Shown here: piece by piece, positions 13,692 through 26,249 of the stretch | Numbering within the stretch: the first letter of the stretch is position 1 | Layout of the letters: each line of letters opens with the position of its first letter | DNA from: Hirudo medicinalis | Taxonomy: Eukaryota; Annelida; Clitellata; Hirudinida; Hirudinidae | Length of the DNA stretch: 64,000 nt | Assembly: GCA_011800805.1 (NCBI GenBank) | Contig: MPNW01000006.1 | Location: 255,270-319,269 of the forward strand | Reading direction: 5' to 3' | The notes under the pieces: model-generated | The model's database searches: none | The model's input: the letters and a program-made list of their open reading frames with translations, nothing else | Told to the model about the DNA's origin: nothing | Made by a program: the position numbers and the translations under genes

Positions 13692-16600
13692 GTGAGTTCA
13701 TGAGCTTTAGGTTTTTGTTTTAGTTTTATTAGTCAAAGGTTTCTCATTAATGTTACATGATGTAATTGATTATACCAAATTATTTTTACGCTGATGGCAA
13801 ATTATGTAATTTAATTAGTTATTTGTTAATCATTTATTTTTTTAGGTTTTCTCTTCTTGGTTTATTACACATGTTTCAAATTTAATAAAAATTATGAATT
13901 AGATTTTGTAGGATTCTTCAAGGTTTTGAAGTAAAGGTCAAAATAAGAAACTCTTATGGAATTTTTAGATGAGGCTAGCAGAATCTGTTGAAAAAGGGAG
14001 ATGGATCAACAGGGAAGAGATGATGTACAAAATCCCTGTAACAAGTTTCCAGGAAGCTGATGATGTTGCCTCAGTCCTTGATCTTTATTATAGACTCTTT
14101 TTGGTTGTGTCCAAGTGGACAAAGGCTGAAAAGAGGCAAAGATTTTTTTATTCAACTTTAATTAAACATGTTAAGTTACAACATTCTTGGTTGATATTTT
14201 AGAAATAATGTTTTTTGTTTGGGTGAGCTAAATTTGATGGATGTATCAATTCATAAATAATTTAACTTTTGTCAACAAATTAATCAGATTGATGCTTTGC
14301 TTACTAATAATGAGTGCTGCTTTTTTGATGAATCAGGTGGATGGATGGCACTTTCCTAGAGCTCTCAGCCAGTCAGATAGAGGCAGACTTAGAAGACTAT
14401 ACTCAAGAACTATACAAGGTAAACAAACAACTTTCCAACAGATTCAGAAAAACTCTAAAGACTGTAGATGGAGAATCACATCAGTCTGACTTTCCACCGG
14501 TCCTTTCTGTGATCTCCAAGGTCCTGGAGGTCATGAAGAAGTTTAGGGTAAATGTTGCTGTGAAATAATAATGTCATTTTTACTGTATTATGCAAATTTA
14601 GCAATAAAATAATCTTTAAGGGGGTTGAAACGATTATTTTATTTACAAGGGTCACATCCCAGTCATATCAGTTCTCTGCAATCTTGGATTGAGGACTCGT
14701 CACTGGCAACAGATGAGTGAAGTATCAATGTTTGATCTAACCCCTGACTCCAGTACCACTCTTAGGAGGATGCTGACACTTAACCTAGGGCCTTTCATGG
14801 ATCAATTTGAGGCAATCAGCACATCTGCTTCTAAGGTTTGAGTTTAATTTATTTTTTAAAAATTTATTTAATTTAAAGATAAACATATGAAGAAAAACAA
14901 AATATATCAACCCAACCCAAAAGGGTAGTTTTAAGAGAAATTTGTCATGATAATTGGACTGTATAATTTAAGAAAAAAAGAGGTGGTTGAAATAAACAAA
15001 CTTTTTGTATCAAAGTATTAATAAAATTCACTTTAATAATTCACTTCAAAATTTCTTGGAGGAGTAAATATTTTGATTAACAATAAGAGAATAAGATTAA
15101 GGTGATTTTGATATTTTGTGGATCAAATAATTTAAATCAAATTTCTACAATGGTTGAAGGAAAGCATTTTGTTGATTACATCAATTAATTGGTTTGCTTG
15201 ATCTGCTCAGATCACATGCTTTTGTACTAGATGCTAACAATACCAAATTATTAAAATGATAGACTTAATCCAACTTTTTGTTGATTTATTATTATTAAAA
15301 GTTTTTTAATTTTTTAAATTTTGAGCAAGTCAATCATTATTTTGATTTTGCTCAAACTTTGTTTAAATAATGGATTAACATGAAGGATACTCAATTGTTA
15401 TGCCTATGTGATGTCTTCATTTGCAATGGAAATTATAAAATGTTGACAAGTGCTTTTGTAATGATCAGGAGTTCTCCCTTGAAAAGGCCATGAACAAGAT
15501 GAAAGAAGATTGGAAGGATATGGCTTTCAGCATTGTCCAATACAGGGACACAGGTTAGACTTTCTGATTATGAGATGATTCATTTGTGAAAGTTAATAAA
15601 ATAATGTTAGTTGAGCAATCAAATTGTTTTCAAAACTATTATTTAGAAAATTTATTTTAACATTTGAATTAATTATGATTGGCTATTGATTTTCTACAAT
15701 ACAGGGCTGTCAGTATTAGCCTCAGTGGATGAGGTGCAGATGATGCTAGAAGATCAGGTTTTCTCTTAACTGATAAGTTTTCTGCTGGCTTAAAAATTAT
15801 AAACATTAAAATTAACATTTTAAAAGGCAATTGTAGGATGTATATGAACTAAATGAATAAGAACTGTTGAAGTCTATACAATTTCAAGAACTAAGTGAAC
15901 CAAACTTCTCTAACAATGCTCAGATTGTCAAGACTCAGACCATGCGAGGCTCTCCTTTCATTAAACCATTTGAAAAAGAGGTAAAAGCTTGGGAAGATAG
16001 GATGATTTTCATACAGGATGCCATATCTGAATGGTTGAGGGTCCAGTCCCAGTGGTTGTATCTTAGTCCTATCTTTGGTTCTCAGGATATTACCAGGCAG
16101 ATGCCAAATGAGTCAAGAATGTTTAAGGCCGTAGATGAGAAGTGGCGCAATCTCATGACCTATCTTTCCTCTCATCCAATGGTTCAATTTTGTTCAATAT
16201 TTGCTCACTATTTTTTTTTGATTGTGGTTGCTAAATTGGCTCAGAGAGCTCGTGTTCCTGCAAGTGATGATAAAAGCAACAGTCGTTATGTGTCGTGTTT
16301 GCCCAACAGTGCCACAAAGTGCCTCTGGGAGATGGTGCTATATAAATGGTCTAAGCGCCCCTGATGCTTATGCTTATGGCGCTTTACAAAATCAATTTTA
16401 TTATTATTATTATTATTAATTTATTAATTCAATTCAACTGCAACCGAAAGTCAATGATGCCAGGTCTCCACAGGCAACCAAAATAGCAATAATTTCAATT
16501 TAAATCTAAAAAGTAAAGTAAAAAAAAAATCTATCGATTTTGTTTAACTGAAATTTCAATGTCATCTTAGAATCCTTCAAAGTATTTGCGCTGTTCCATT

Positions 16601-16896
16601 TAATGCAATCTTCTGCATCTCATACTGACTCGGTTTTCCTGGTATCATCTCCAACTCTTTCAATTGTTCTAAGTGTCCCCACGATAAATGATATTGTTTT
16701 TACTTCAAATTTCCATATTCTGCTGTCCTCAATTTGCAAATCTTTACATTTAAGAATGTTTTCATTTAGTTTTTTTTCATAACATTTTGGTCGTCAGGTA
16801 TGGAAATTTCAATCAGCAGGCAATAATTTTCTTTTCTGTCCAAAAATGTGATGATGATTATTATTGTTAATGTCATTGTCATTGTCATTATTATTA

Positions 16897-16945
<49 letters not shown>

Positions 16946-16998
16946 TATTACTATTATTATTATTGTTATCGTTATCGTTATCGTTATCGTTATCGTTA

Positions 16999-17052
<54 letters not shown>

Positions 17053-20000
17053 CCGTTGCCGTTGCCGTTACCGTTACCGTTACCGTTACCGTTACCGTTA
17101 TCGTTGTCGTTATCGTTATCGTTATCGTTATCGTTATCGTTATCGTTATCATTATCATTATCGTTATCATTATCATTATTATTATTATTATTAAAGTGAT
17201 AAGTTGAGCATTTGCATAAATCTTATTTAACAATAAGTCCTGAGACCAGACCAGATGTGATTTGGTTAATAATAACCACATCTGAATGATGATTTCAAAC
17301 AAAAACAATATATTATATATTTGCAAATCTCCAGGTTCTCTCTGCCACAAATTATCCAAATCTTGTGGAGGTCCTAAAAGAGTGCATGACTCTTTTAGAC
17401 TCCATTTTGAAGGGTCTCAACATCTACCTTGAGGACAAGAGACTCTATTTTCCTAGGTAATGCCGTTTTTAAATGACAACATTGATTAAGAATATTACAA
17501 AATTTTAGTAATGTTAAGATGTTAATTAATCCATTATTTAAAGGATAGTAAAAATTAAAATATTTATTTCAAACAGTAATATAATATTACTTTAATATTA
17601 AGATTCTTCTTTTTGTCAAATGATGAGATGCTGGAGATCTTATCTGAGACAAAGGATCCGACAAGGGTTGAGAGCCATCTCAAAAAATGCTTTGAGGGCA
17701 TCAACAGACTTCAGTTTGATGAGGAACTCAACATTTCTGCCATGTTTTCCACTGAAATGGAAAAGGTTTTGATTTGGACCATCAGACATGTACTCTATTA
17801 AATGTTTTCTGTGTTTCCACATTAATAATAATAATAATAGTTCCTTTATACGGTGCCTTAAGCATAGCGTCAGAGGCACCTTGGTTCTCCGTTTAATGCT
17901 ATCTTGAATAGAATGGTCTTCAACCGATGCTTGAAGAGTTTAAGTGTAGGTTGAGACAGAATGATGGGGTCATTCCAGATGGCAAGCAAGGCATAGATGA
18001 AGTTATAGTTTTATTTTGATCATAAATAAATAAATTATATCTGCTTGGTCGATTAGTTGAGTCCAAACTTGTTATTTTGCAAGATGGTAATGACATTAGT
18101 TTTATTTTTTGATATGGTGGTTTATTTTATTTTCCTTTTGATACGAAACTCAACATGCATTATTACACATATGAATAGGTTGATTTGTTTGAGATGGTTT
18201 CCACTAAAGAGGCCAATGGGGCTGTGGAAAGGTGGCTTCTCAGGGTTCAAGAAGTCATGTTTCTTTCCATAAAGAAATAATTTCAAGGTCTAATAAGGTG
18301 AATTGTCATTCAGAAACAAAAATTGAAATGTAATTTAATTTAAAATTCCACCAAATTTGGACTGTGAATGTTTCAGGCATACTTATGCACTGAGAGGGTT
18401 GATTGGGTTAGGGGCTGGCCAGGCCAAGTAGTCCTGTGTGTCTCCCAGATGCAGTGGACCTCCAATGTGCATGAGGCAATCCGCTGTTCTTCCATAAAAA
18501 GTTTTTGGCATCAGCTTAATGAACAGCTGTCTCGGATAGTGGAGCTGGTTTGTATATTTGAATCTTAGCAGCATTGATTAATTAATTTATTATGTAATTA
18601 GAAAGTGCATAAAGTATGTGATTTAGGTGTTGCATTCAAATCTTCCATGATATATTAAGTAAGTATAGTTTTACATTTTGTATATCTGTTTTGACTAATT
18701 CTGATTTGTTAAATGAATTCAGACATTTAACCAGCTGCAAGGTAGCCAATCAAATTGTTTCTGAATGAATGAACTAATAATCGAATTTTCTCATTCTTAA
18801 GGTTCGTGGTAACTTAACTCAACATGAGCGAATAACAATGGGGGCACTAGTGGTTCTTGATGTACATGCCAGAGATGTCATAAATGATATGGTTTCTAAA
18901 AATGTCACTGATGAAAAAGATTTTGCTTGGTTGGCTCAATTAAGGTACTATTGGGAAAATGCAGAGGATGTAGACATTGTTGATAATGATAAAGATGATG
19001 TCTACATGTCTGTCATCAATGCAAGAGCAAAATATGGCTATGAATATCTTGGTAACACTGAGAGGTAATTTTTCGAATAACCAGTCATTTTAATTTTGTG
19101 TATATGATGTGTATATTTATACATTTGTACATTTATTATTTTTGGCAATATTTCAATGGTTATCTTTTGTTATGCTTAGTTTATTTAAGTCAAATAGGAT
19201 TTGATTATCAAGTCTTAGTTCCACTACACAACCAATGAAAATAAGCTGGTATCATTTCAGTCTAAGTTTCATGATTTTTTCTACAGACTGGTCATCACTC
19301 CATTGACTGATAGGTGCTATAGGACACTGATGGGGGCCTTCCATCTTAACCTCAATGGAGCCCCTGAAGGTCCAGCAGGCACTGGCAAGACAGAAACTAC
19401 CAAAGATCTTGCCAAGGCCATTGCAGTTCATTGTGTTGTGTTCAACTGCTCAGATGGCCTTGACTATATATCTATGGGAAAGGTCAGGGAAAGTGCAGTA
19501 CTGAAACCAAATTTTGGTTTTTGAAAGAAACTATCCAACATTTGAAATATTAAGAGTGATATGTAGAATTTACACTCTTTCTAGACATCTTCAAATTTCA
19601 ATTTCAAAGATGATGTACAAAAAGATGTTGCACAAAATTTAAATAAATTAAAAGAAAGAAAATAAAATAATTAACAATCTGTAATAAGCAACAGAATTTT
19701 TAATATGTACCTCCTTTAAAATTTACTCTGCAGTTCTTCAAGGGACTGGCCTCTTCTGGGGCTTGGTCATGTTTTGATGAGTTTAATAGGATTGAATTGG
19801 AGGTTCTATCTGTGGTCGCCCAACAGGTTATTGTAATAAATATATAATAAATAAATAACACTGATAGTAATAAGCAAGCATATTATTAATATGCTATTAA
19901 TAATGGCTATTCTAACGATTTTGTAGATCTTGTGCATCATGAATGCAATTCAAGCTCGAGAGCAGACGTTTACTTTTGAGGGCACGGATTTGTCTCTTAA

Positions 20001-23000
20001 TCCAAACTGCTTTATCTGTGTCACCATGAATCCGGGATATGCAGGCAGGTCTGAACTGCCTGACAACTTGAGAGTTTTATTTAGGACAGTTGCCATGATG
20101 GTTCCTGACTATGCCCTGATTGCTGAGATAAGTCTCTACTCATATGGTTTCCTGGATGCCAGGAGACTATCAGTAAAAATCATTACAACTTACAAGCTTT
20201 GTTCAGAGCAGCTCTCTTCACAATTCCATTATGACTATGGAATGAGAGCTGTCAAGGCTGTTTTGAGTGCAGCTGGGAATCTCAAGCTGGCTCTCAAGGA
20301 GATCAAGGAAGACATGCTGGTAAGTAGATTTGCCCTTTTTGATATCAAAGAAGGTTCTTTTGGAAAGTTATGGACCATTTGCATTTGATATTATGTTTAT
20401 GGCCCAGAGCCACAGCCATGAATTAATAACAACATTAATAATGTGTTAAAATTCTTTAATTATAGTTTTTTAAAAAGAAATGATAATTTATACACATTAA
20501 ATAAGTATATTAATATCATCATTGGAATATGGATGGATGGACAGATATATTAGATGGATTGGATGGGTAATATTATTAAATAAATTGATAAATACATATA
20601 ACTATTTATACTACTGTTAATTTTATTTTTTATTTTTATTTTAAGGAGAGTTATGGTTTCCTCTAATAAATTTTCAAGAAATTAAAATATTGTATTTATT
20701 GTCTATTTGTAATTAATTAATTAATTTGAAAATGTTTTATGAAGTTACTGAAATCCATAATGGACATCAACCTCCCAAAGTTTCTTTCTCATGATATTCC
20801 CTTGTTTGAGGGCATTATATCGGACCTGTTTCCAGGAGTTACCTTGTCTAAGATGGAACATTCCATTTTTCTGGAAAGTGTAGAACGGGTTTGTCAAAAA
20901 AATGGCTTCCAGATGGTGCCTTTTTTGAGAGAGAAGATTGTGCAGATGTTTGAAATGATGCACGTTAGACATGGGTTAGGCTATTCTAAATGATGATAGA
21001 GCTTTCATCATTACTATGTTAAAATTGAACAATGACATTTCATAATAATGCTATTATTTTATAATATTATGTAATGAATTATCGATGATTATTTGAAAGT
21101 CTACATAAATAGGTCATGTGCCATAAATCTCAGCAATTTAAACACAGTAAAATACAGCAAGCAATGGCAGATTTCCAAAGATTGTTTTAATAATTTCTTT
21201 CTTATGGTATGGTACTGCAAAACCTGATTTCCAATCTTCAATCACTGTATAGTACTAGGCTAAGAATCGAACAAGCTTATCTTAATTAGATAAATTTACA
21301 ATAAATTTTGTCAGGTTCATGCTGGTTGGGGAACCATTGGGAGGAAAATCTGTGGTCATCAAAACTATGGCCGAGTCATTGAACCTGTTAAAAGATGAAA
21401 ATCATGCTGACTTTGAAGGAGCAAAATACAAGGTCATCAACCCAAAATCTATTACAATGGGACAGTTATATGGACAGTTTGATGCAGTTTCTCATGAGGT
21501 AGCTCATGTTTAATATTAATAACAATATAAAATGCAATAAAAGATGAAAACTGGCTTTCGGTTTTTATTTTAAGCCATAAAATTATTTTTCTTTTGTTAA
21601 GTGTGCTTTTTACTCAATTTATGAGCTGCAATATAATATCTGCATTTGGTAGTGGTCAGATGGATTGGTTGCAAACATGTTTCGTGAGTTTGCTTCTGGA
21701 AAATCAAAAGAGAGAAAATGGGTGATATTTGATGGCCCAATTGATGCCCTGTGGGTAGAGAACATGAACACAGTTCTGGATGACAACAAGAAGTTGTGCC
21801 TAGCAAGTGGAGAAGTTATCAGTATGCCTAGTGCAATGAATATCATTTTTGAAACTCTTGATCTTTCTCAGGCTTCAGTAAGAAATGCTTTACTTTTGTT
21901 ATTTGTCTAAATTAATTTAAAATTGAGTTTGGAAAGTTTGTTTAAATGTGTGTTTAATTGAAGGATATCTTAAAGAAACTTAAATGTCTCACTTTATGGC
22001 AATTTCATTAGCTTCATCATTTTAGCCTGCCACAGTCAGCAGATGTGGGATGATCTATTTTGAGTCAAAATCTCTGGGTTGGAAGTGTTTTATGGATTCA
22101 TGGCTTAATTCCCTGCCTGATCTGGTTCAAAAATCTAGAAAACCAATAGAAACATTTTTAATGTTCATCCTTGACCCATGCCTTGATTTTGTGCATCTCA
22201 AGTGCAAGGTCAGCATTTGTTTTTGTTTTGCATTAACTTATTTATCCTATTTATGTATTTTTATGTACCATTATGTTTTGTATATTTTTTTAATAATCTT
22301 TCTAGTATTTTGAGGCTTATTTATTTACAGTAATTTAATGTCTGATTGTGTCATGGCACATTTAAATGGCAAAAACCTTTTTTTTAAACATGTGGAAAGT
22401 AGAACGAGAAATTAAAAATCATACTCTTTTGTATATTTATATAGCCTGGATATCTCGCAACCACTCCGATTGTGCTTGCTCATTCCTTTTTCAATGTCAC
22501 TGCCTCACTTGTCTCCAATGCTTATCCATATTTGGATAACAAGGATTCCAGTTTTATTTTTTCCTGTGTGGTGGTATGACATTTGTTATGGTCATGATTA
22601 ATATTTTAATTTATAATGAGATTTGAATAATTTTATGACTTGCTTTATATTTATAATTTTTTGATTTATATTTACATCATTAAATATGTTCGTCATAAAT
22701 GTGTTCATCATTTGTTTGTGACTTTGCACAAAGCATTGAAACATCTCCCAACAAAAGATTGAAATTTTAAAGCAATGTTTCAGCCACATCCCACTTTGAT
22801 TACCTGCTCTAAATTAAACTTTTATTCTCTTTAAGAGGCTGATGCTGTTTGGATTGGTGTGGACTGTTGGAGGTCTTTTGGACTCTGAAGATAGATTGAA
22901 GTTTGATTATTTCCTAAAAGATATTCTCAACAAATCTCCTCAATCGAGTGCTGCAGATGCTGGAGTGGTACTCTCAATGCCCCACGAATCTCTCTATAAT

Positions 23001-26000
23001 TGCTATGCTGTTATTGAGCCCATGACACACGGAGTTAATAGTTGTCATTATATATTTATAAAATGTTAAATATACTGTTATGCTATTGATATTAAATTAA
23101 TTACTTTTAAATGCTATGAAGCAAGATAAGCTTATATGATTTTCTTTCAACATTTCCATTTTCCACCCACTTAGGGTAATCAGTGGCCCACTTGGCTTTC
23201 AAAATTGGAAGGAAAATCAGTGGAGAAGAGTGTGATGGTACAGGAGCCCTTGGTTCCAACTGCAGATACTGAGAGATGCAATTTTTTCTTGGAGCTCAGC
23301 ATAAAATATGATAGGTTAGTTATACAGTGGGTGATTGGTTAACGAACATAATCCGTTCCAAGACTATGTTCGCTATCCGAATTGTTCGTTAACCGATCAT
23401 CGATTTACCATAGATTTTATGTGAAATCAATTAATTCGTTCCGGAGANAATCTCTTGCTTTGTTTTTATGGTGAGGACAGTTCGTGACACCCCATTCTTT
23501 TTGGGCCCCATAATATTGTCAGATTTTCAGTTATTTTTATAAAGTGTTCAGAAACAGAACAGAACAGAAACCAACTAGCGTACACAACTGACAAAGTTTC
23601 GACACACACTAAATACGTTGTGGTATGCGGCAACGTGGGAAACAGAGTCGCGTGTTAGTTCACACGCACAGTGACAGCAGATTTCCGCTTACCGGTAACC
23701 GCTCTGTGATATTCGTTTAAGTTCGTTATCCGAATATGTGTTCGTTGTTCGAACACAAAAATCTGTCGTGTAAGTGTTCGTTATCCGATTCGTTCGTTAT
23801 CCGGACTGTTCGTTAACCGATCACCCACTGTATATCTTTCTTAAGCATCTCAATGATGATGGCTATGATGATGATTTTTATGAAGACAGTGAAAATGGGG
23901 TCAAAACAAAATGTTTGTGGGGAGGTATGAATGCATGGTGATGATTCACTTCACAAGGCTGAATGACTGATATTTATAATATAATTATATTATTTAATTT
24001 TAAAGCTACTACATGAGTACATTAAAGAACCTAAACAAATTTTATTTATAATTCATTTTTTATTTTTTTATTGTTTCACAAAACAAACAATTCGTACATA
24101 AAACCACACTGGATATTTGAAGTTCCCATCAATGCTTGAGAATCAAAACATAATTCAAATGCCACACACGATATTGAACTTAGTGATTTCTGAGATGATA
24201 TGTGTTCAAGTTCTGCTATTGATGTAAGCCTTAGCATTGTTAACTAACATATGAATTTTTGATATGAGATGTCTCTCAAATCCTGTTATGCAATCTGTTT
24301 CTGGCCATATTAAAGAAGTTCAACAAATGATCATTTCATTAGCTTATAGAATTCTTATAGAATTTATTCTGATTCACTTTATCAATGCATCTCACAACTT
24401 AATTAAGATTTTAAACTCATTGTCTCAGGCCAATACTGTTTGTTGGTCCTACTGGAACTGGCAAATCAATGTATGTGCGCCACAAATTGATGACAGAATC
24501 CAAAGCAGGTTTTGTAACTCCAGCCTTTATCAACTTTTCAGCTCAGTCAACTGCAAATCAAATCCAGGTAGTTTGAGATCTCAGTTGTTACATATTGTTC
24601 TCAAATAATTAAAGTTACAAAGTAAGAATAAATAGGAGTGTAGTTAAATATAGCTTGTATCCATTGAATGGGATCACAATGTCAAATGAAGCTTAAAATA
24701 TCAGATAATGTGAGAAAATTGGCTAATGAATGAATATCACATTTGGGTGAATGCTCTTTAAAAATACTATAAGAATTTTGCTGATTGGATGGTTCATCTA
24801 TTAAAGGATTTGATACTTTCAAAATTGGAGAAGAAGAGGAAGGGTTATTATGGTGCCCCAACCAACAAGAAATGTGTTATTTTTATTGATGACTTCAATT
24901 TGCCTCTACGGGAAAAGTATGGTGCTCAGCCTCCTCTTGAGCTCCTCAGATTCAAATTTGATCAAGGACACTGGTTGGTGGTCCCTTGTGCTGCAACCAT
25001 AATCAATAAATAATTATCAGCAAAATCATTTTATTTTCAAAGATGTCTTGCAGTTTAGTGAAAATTAAGTTTAAAATCAGGTACGATCTGAAGGACACTA
25101 GCGTCCTGCATCTTCGTGATCTCCAGTTTGTGGGAGCCATGGTACCGAGAGATGGGATGAAGGCCCCAAATCCTCGTCTCTTAAGACACTTCCATGTCAT
25201 TTCTATCAATCCATTTTCTGATGATACCATGATTCTCATTTTTTCCACTCTGGTTTCAAATTTTTTTGAGGTTTGTGAAGTTATTTAAAATTTAACAATT
25301 AATCTCTTTGTGATATTTATAAATATTGTGTGTTTGAGACATCACAGAAATAGCAGGGTTTACTATTATTGCATTAAATATTTACTGTAATTATATCAAC
25401 TTTAAATCATAATCTTATTTTATCATTCATTTGCAAGTTGGCTCAGAGGGTTTGTGTTCCTGTGAGCGACAGTAAAAAGTATGTTACATGTCATCTTCGC
25501 AACCCAGCTTGCACCACCACAAAGCGCCTCTGGGAGATGGCGCTTTATAAATGGTCTAAGTCCCTGATGATTGTGCTTAGGGCGCAATGCAAATTCAATT
25601 ATTATTATTATTATTATTATGGAATTTTCATATTATTCCTCTCGGCCTTCCAGCCGGTGAAGGACGAATCTGAAGCACTACCAATACTCTTAGTGATTCA
25701 TCCAAGCATTTTCCCTAAAATGTGGGCAGTGCCCAACAAGGAGATTTTTTGATTCTCCTAAACCTTAGGATGTCCTGGTATCAACTCCATTCCTTTCGCA
25801 AAGTCTTTTCTCAATGTTCCAAGTGCTCCTACGACTACTGGGACGACCTTTGTTTTTGCTAATTTTTTCAGCTTCTTTAAGCGTGATGTTTTTATCGTCA
25901 GGGACAGAAACATCAATTAGCTTACAAGTCTTGGATTTTTAGTCATGGATGACCATGTCAGATCTGTTGGTTAAGATTTTTCTGTCCGTGATTATTGATT

Positions 26001-26209
26001 AGTCCCACAAGGTGGTATTCTCATTTATATTTACCACACTTTGGGGTGTATGTTCATACCATGGCAATCCTGTTATGTCGGTGCAAATATTCCGTTGATG
26101 CCAGCACCATGCAACATGACATTGTGTGGCTTACGGTTCCTTGCCACAGACTCTGTAAATGCCATCGATCTGCTTCTTTATTATTATTAATTTTTTAAAT
26201 TATTACTAC

Positions 26210-26249
<40 letters not shown>

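Noticed and set aside
16766..17359. Long open frames on both strands across the microsatellite (Ile/Val/Thr or Leu/Ser repeats)
   Set aside because: Pure consequence of triplet and hexamer repeats without stops; no start context, splice support or family.
24264..24608. 114-codon plus ORF
   Set aside because: Only 24429-24567 is coding, and in another frame (the AAA3 P-loop exon of dynein).
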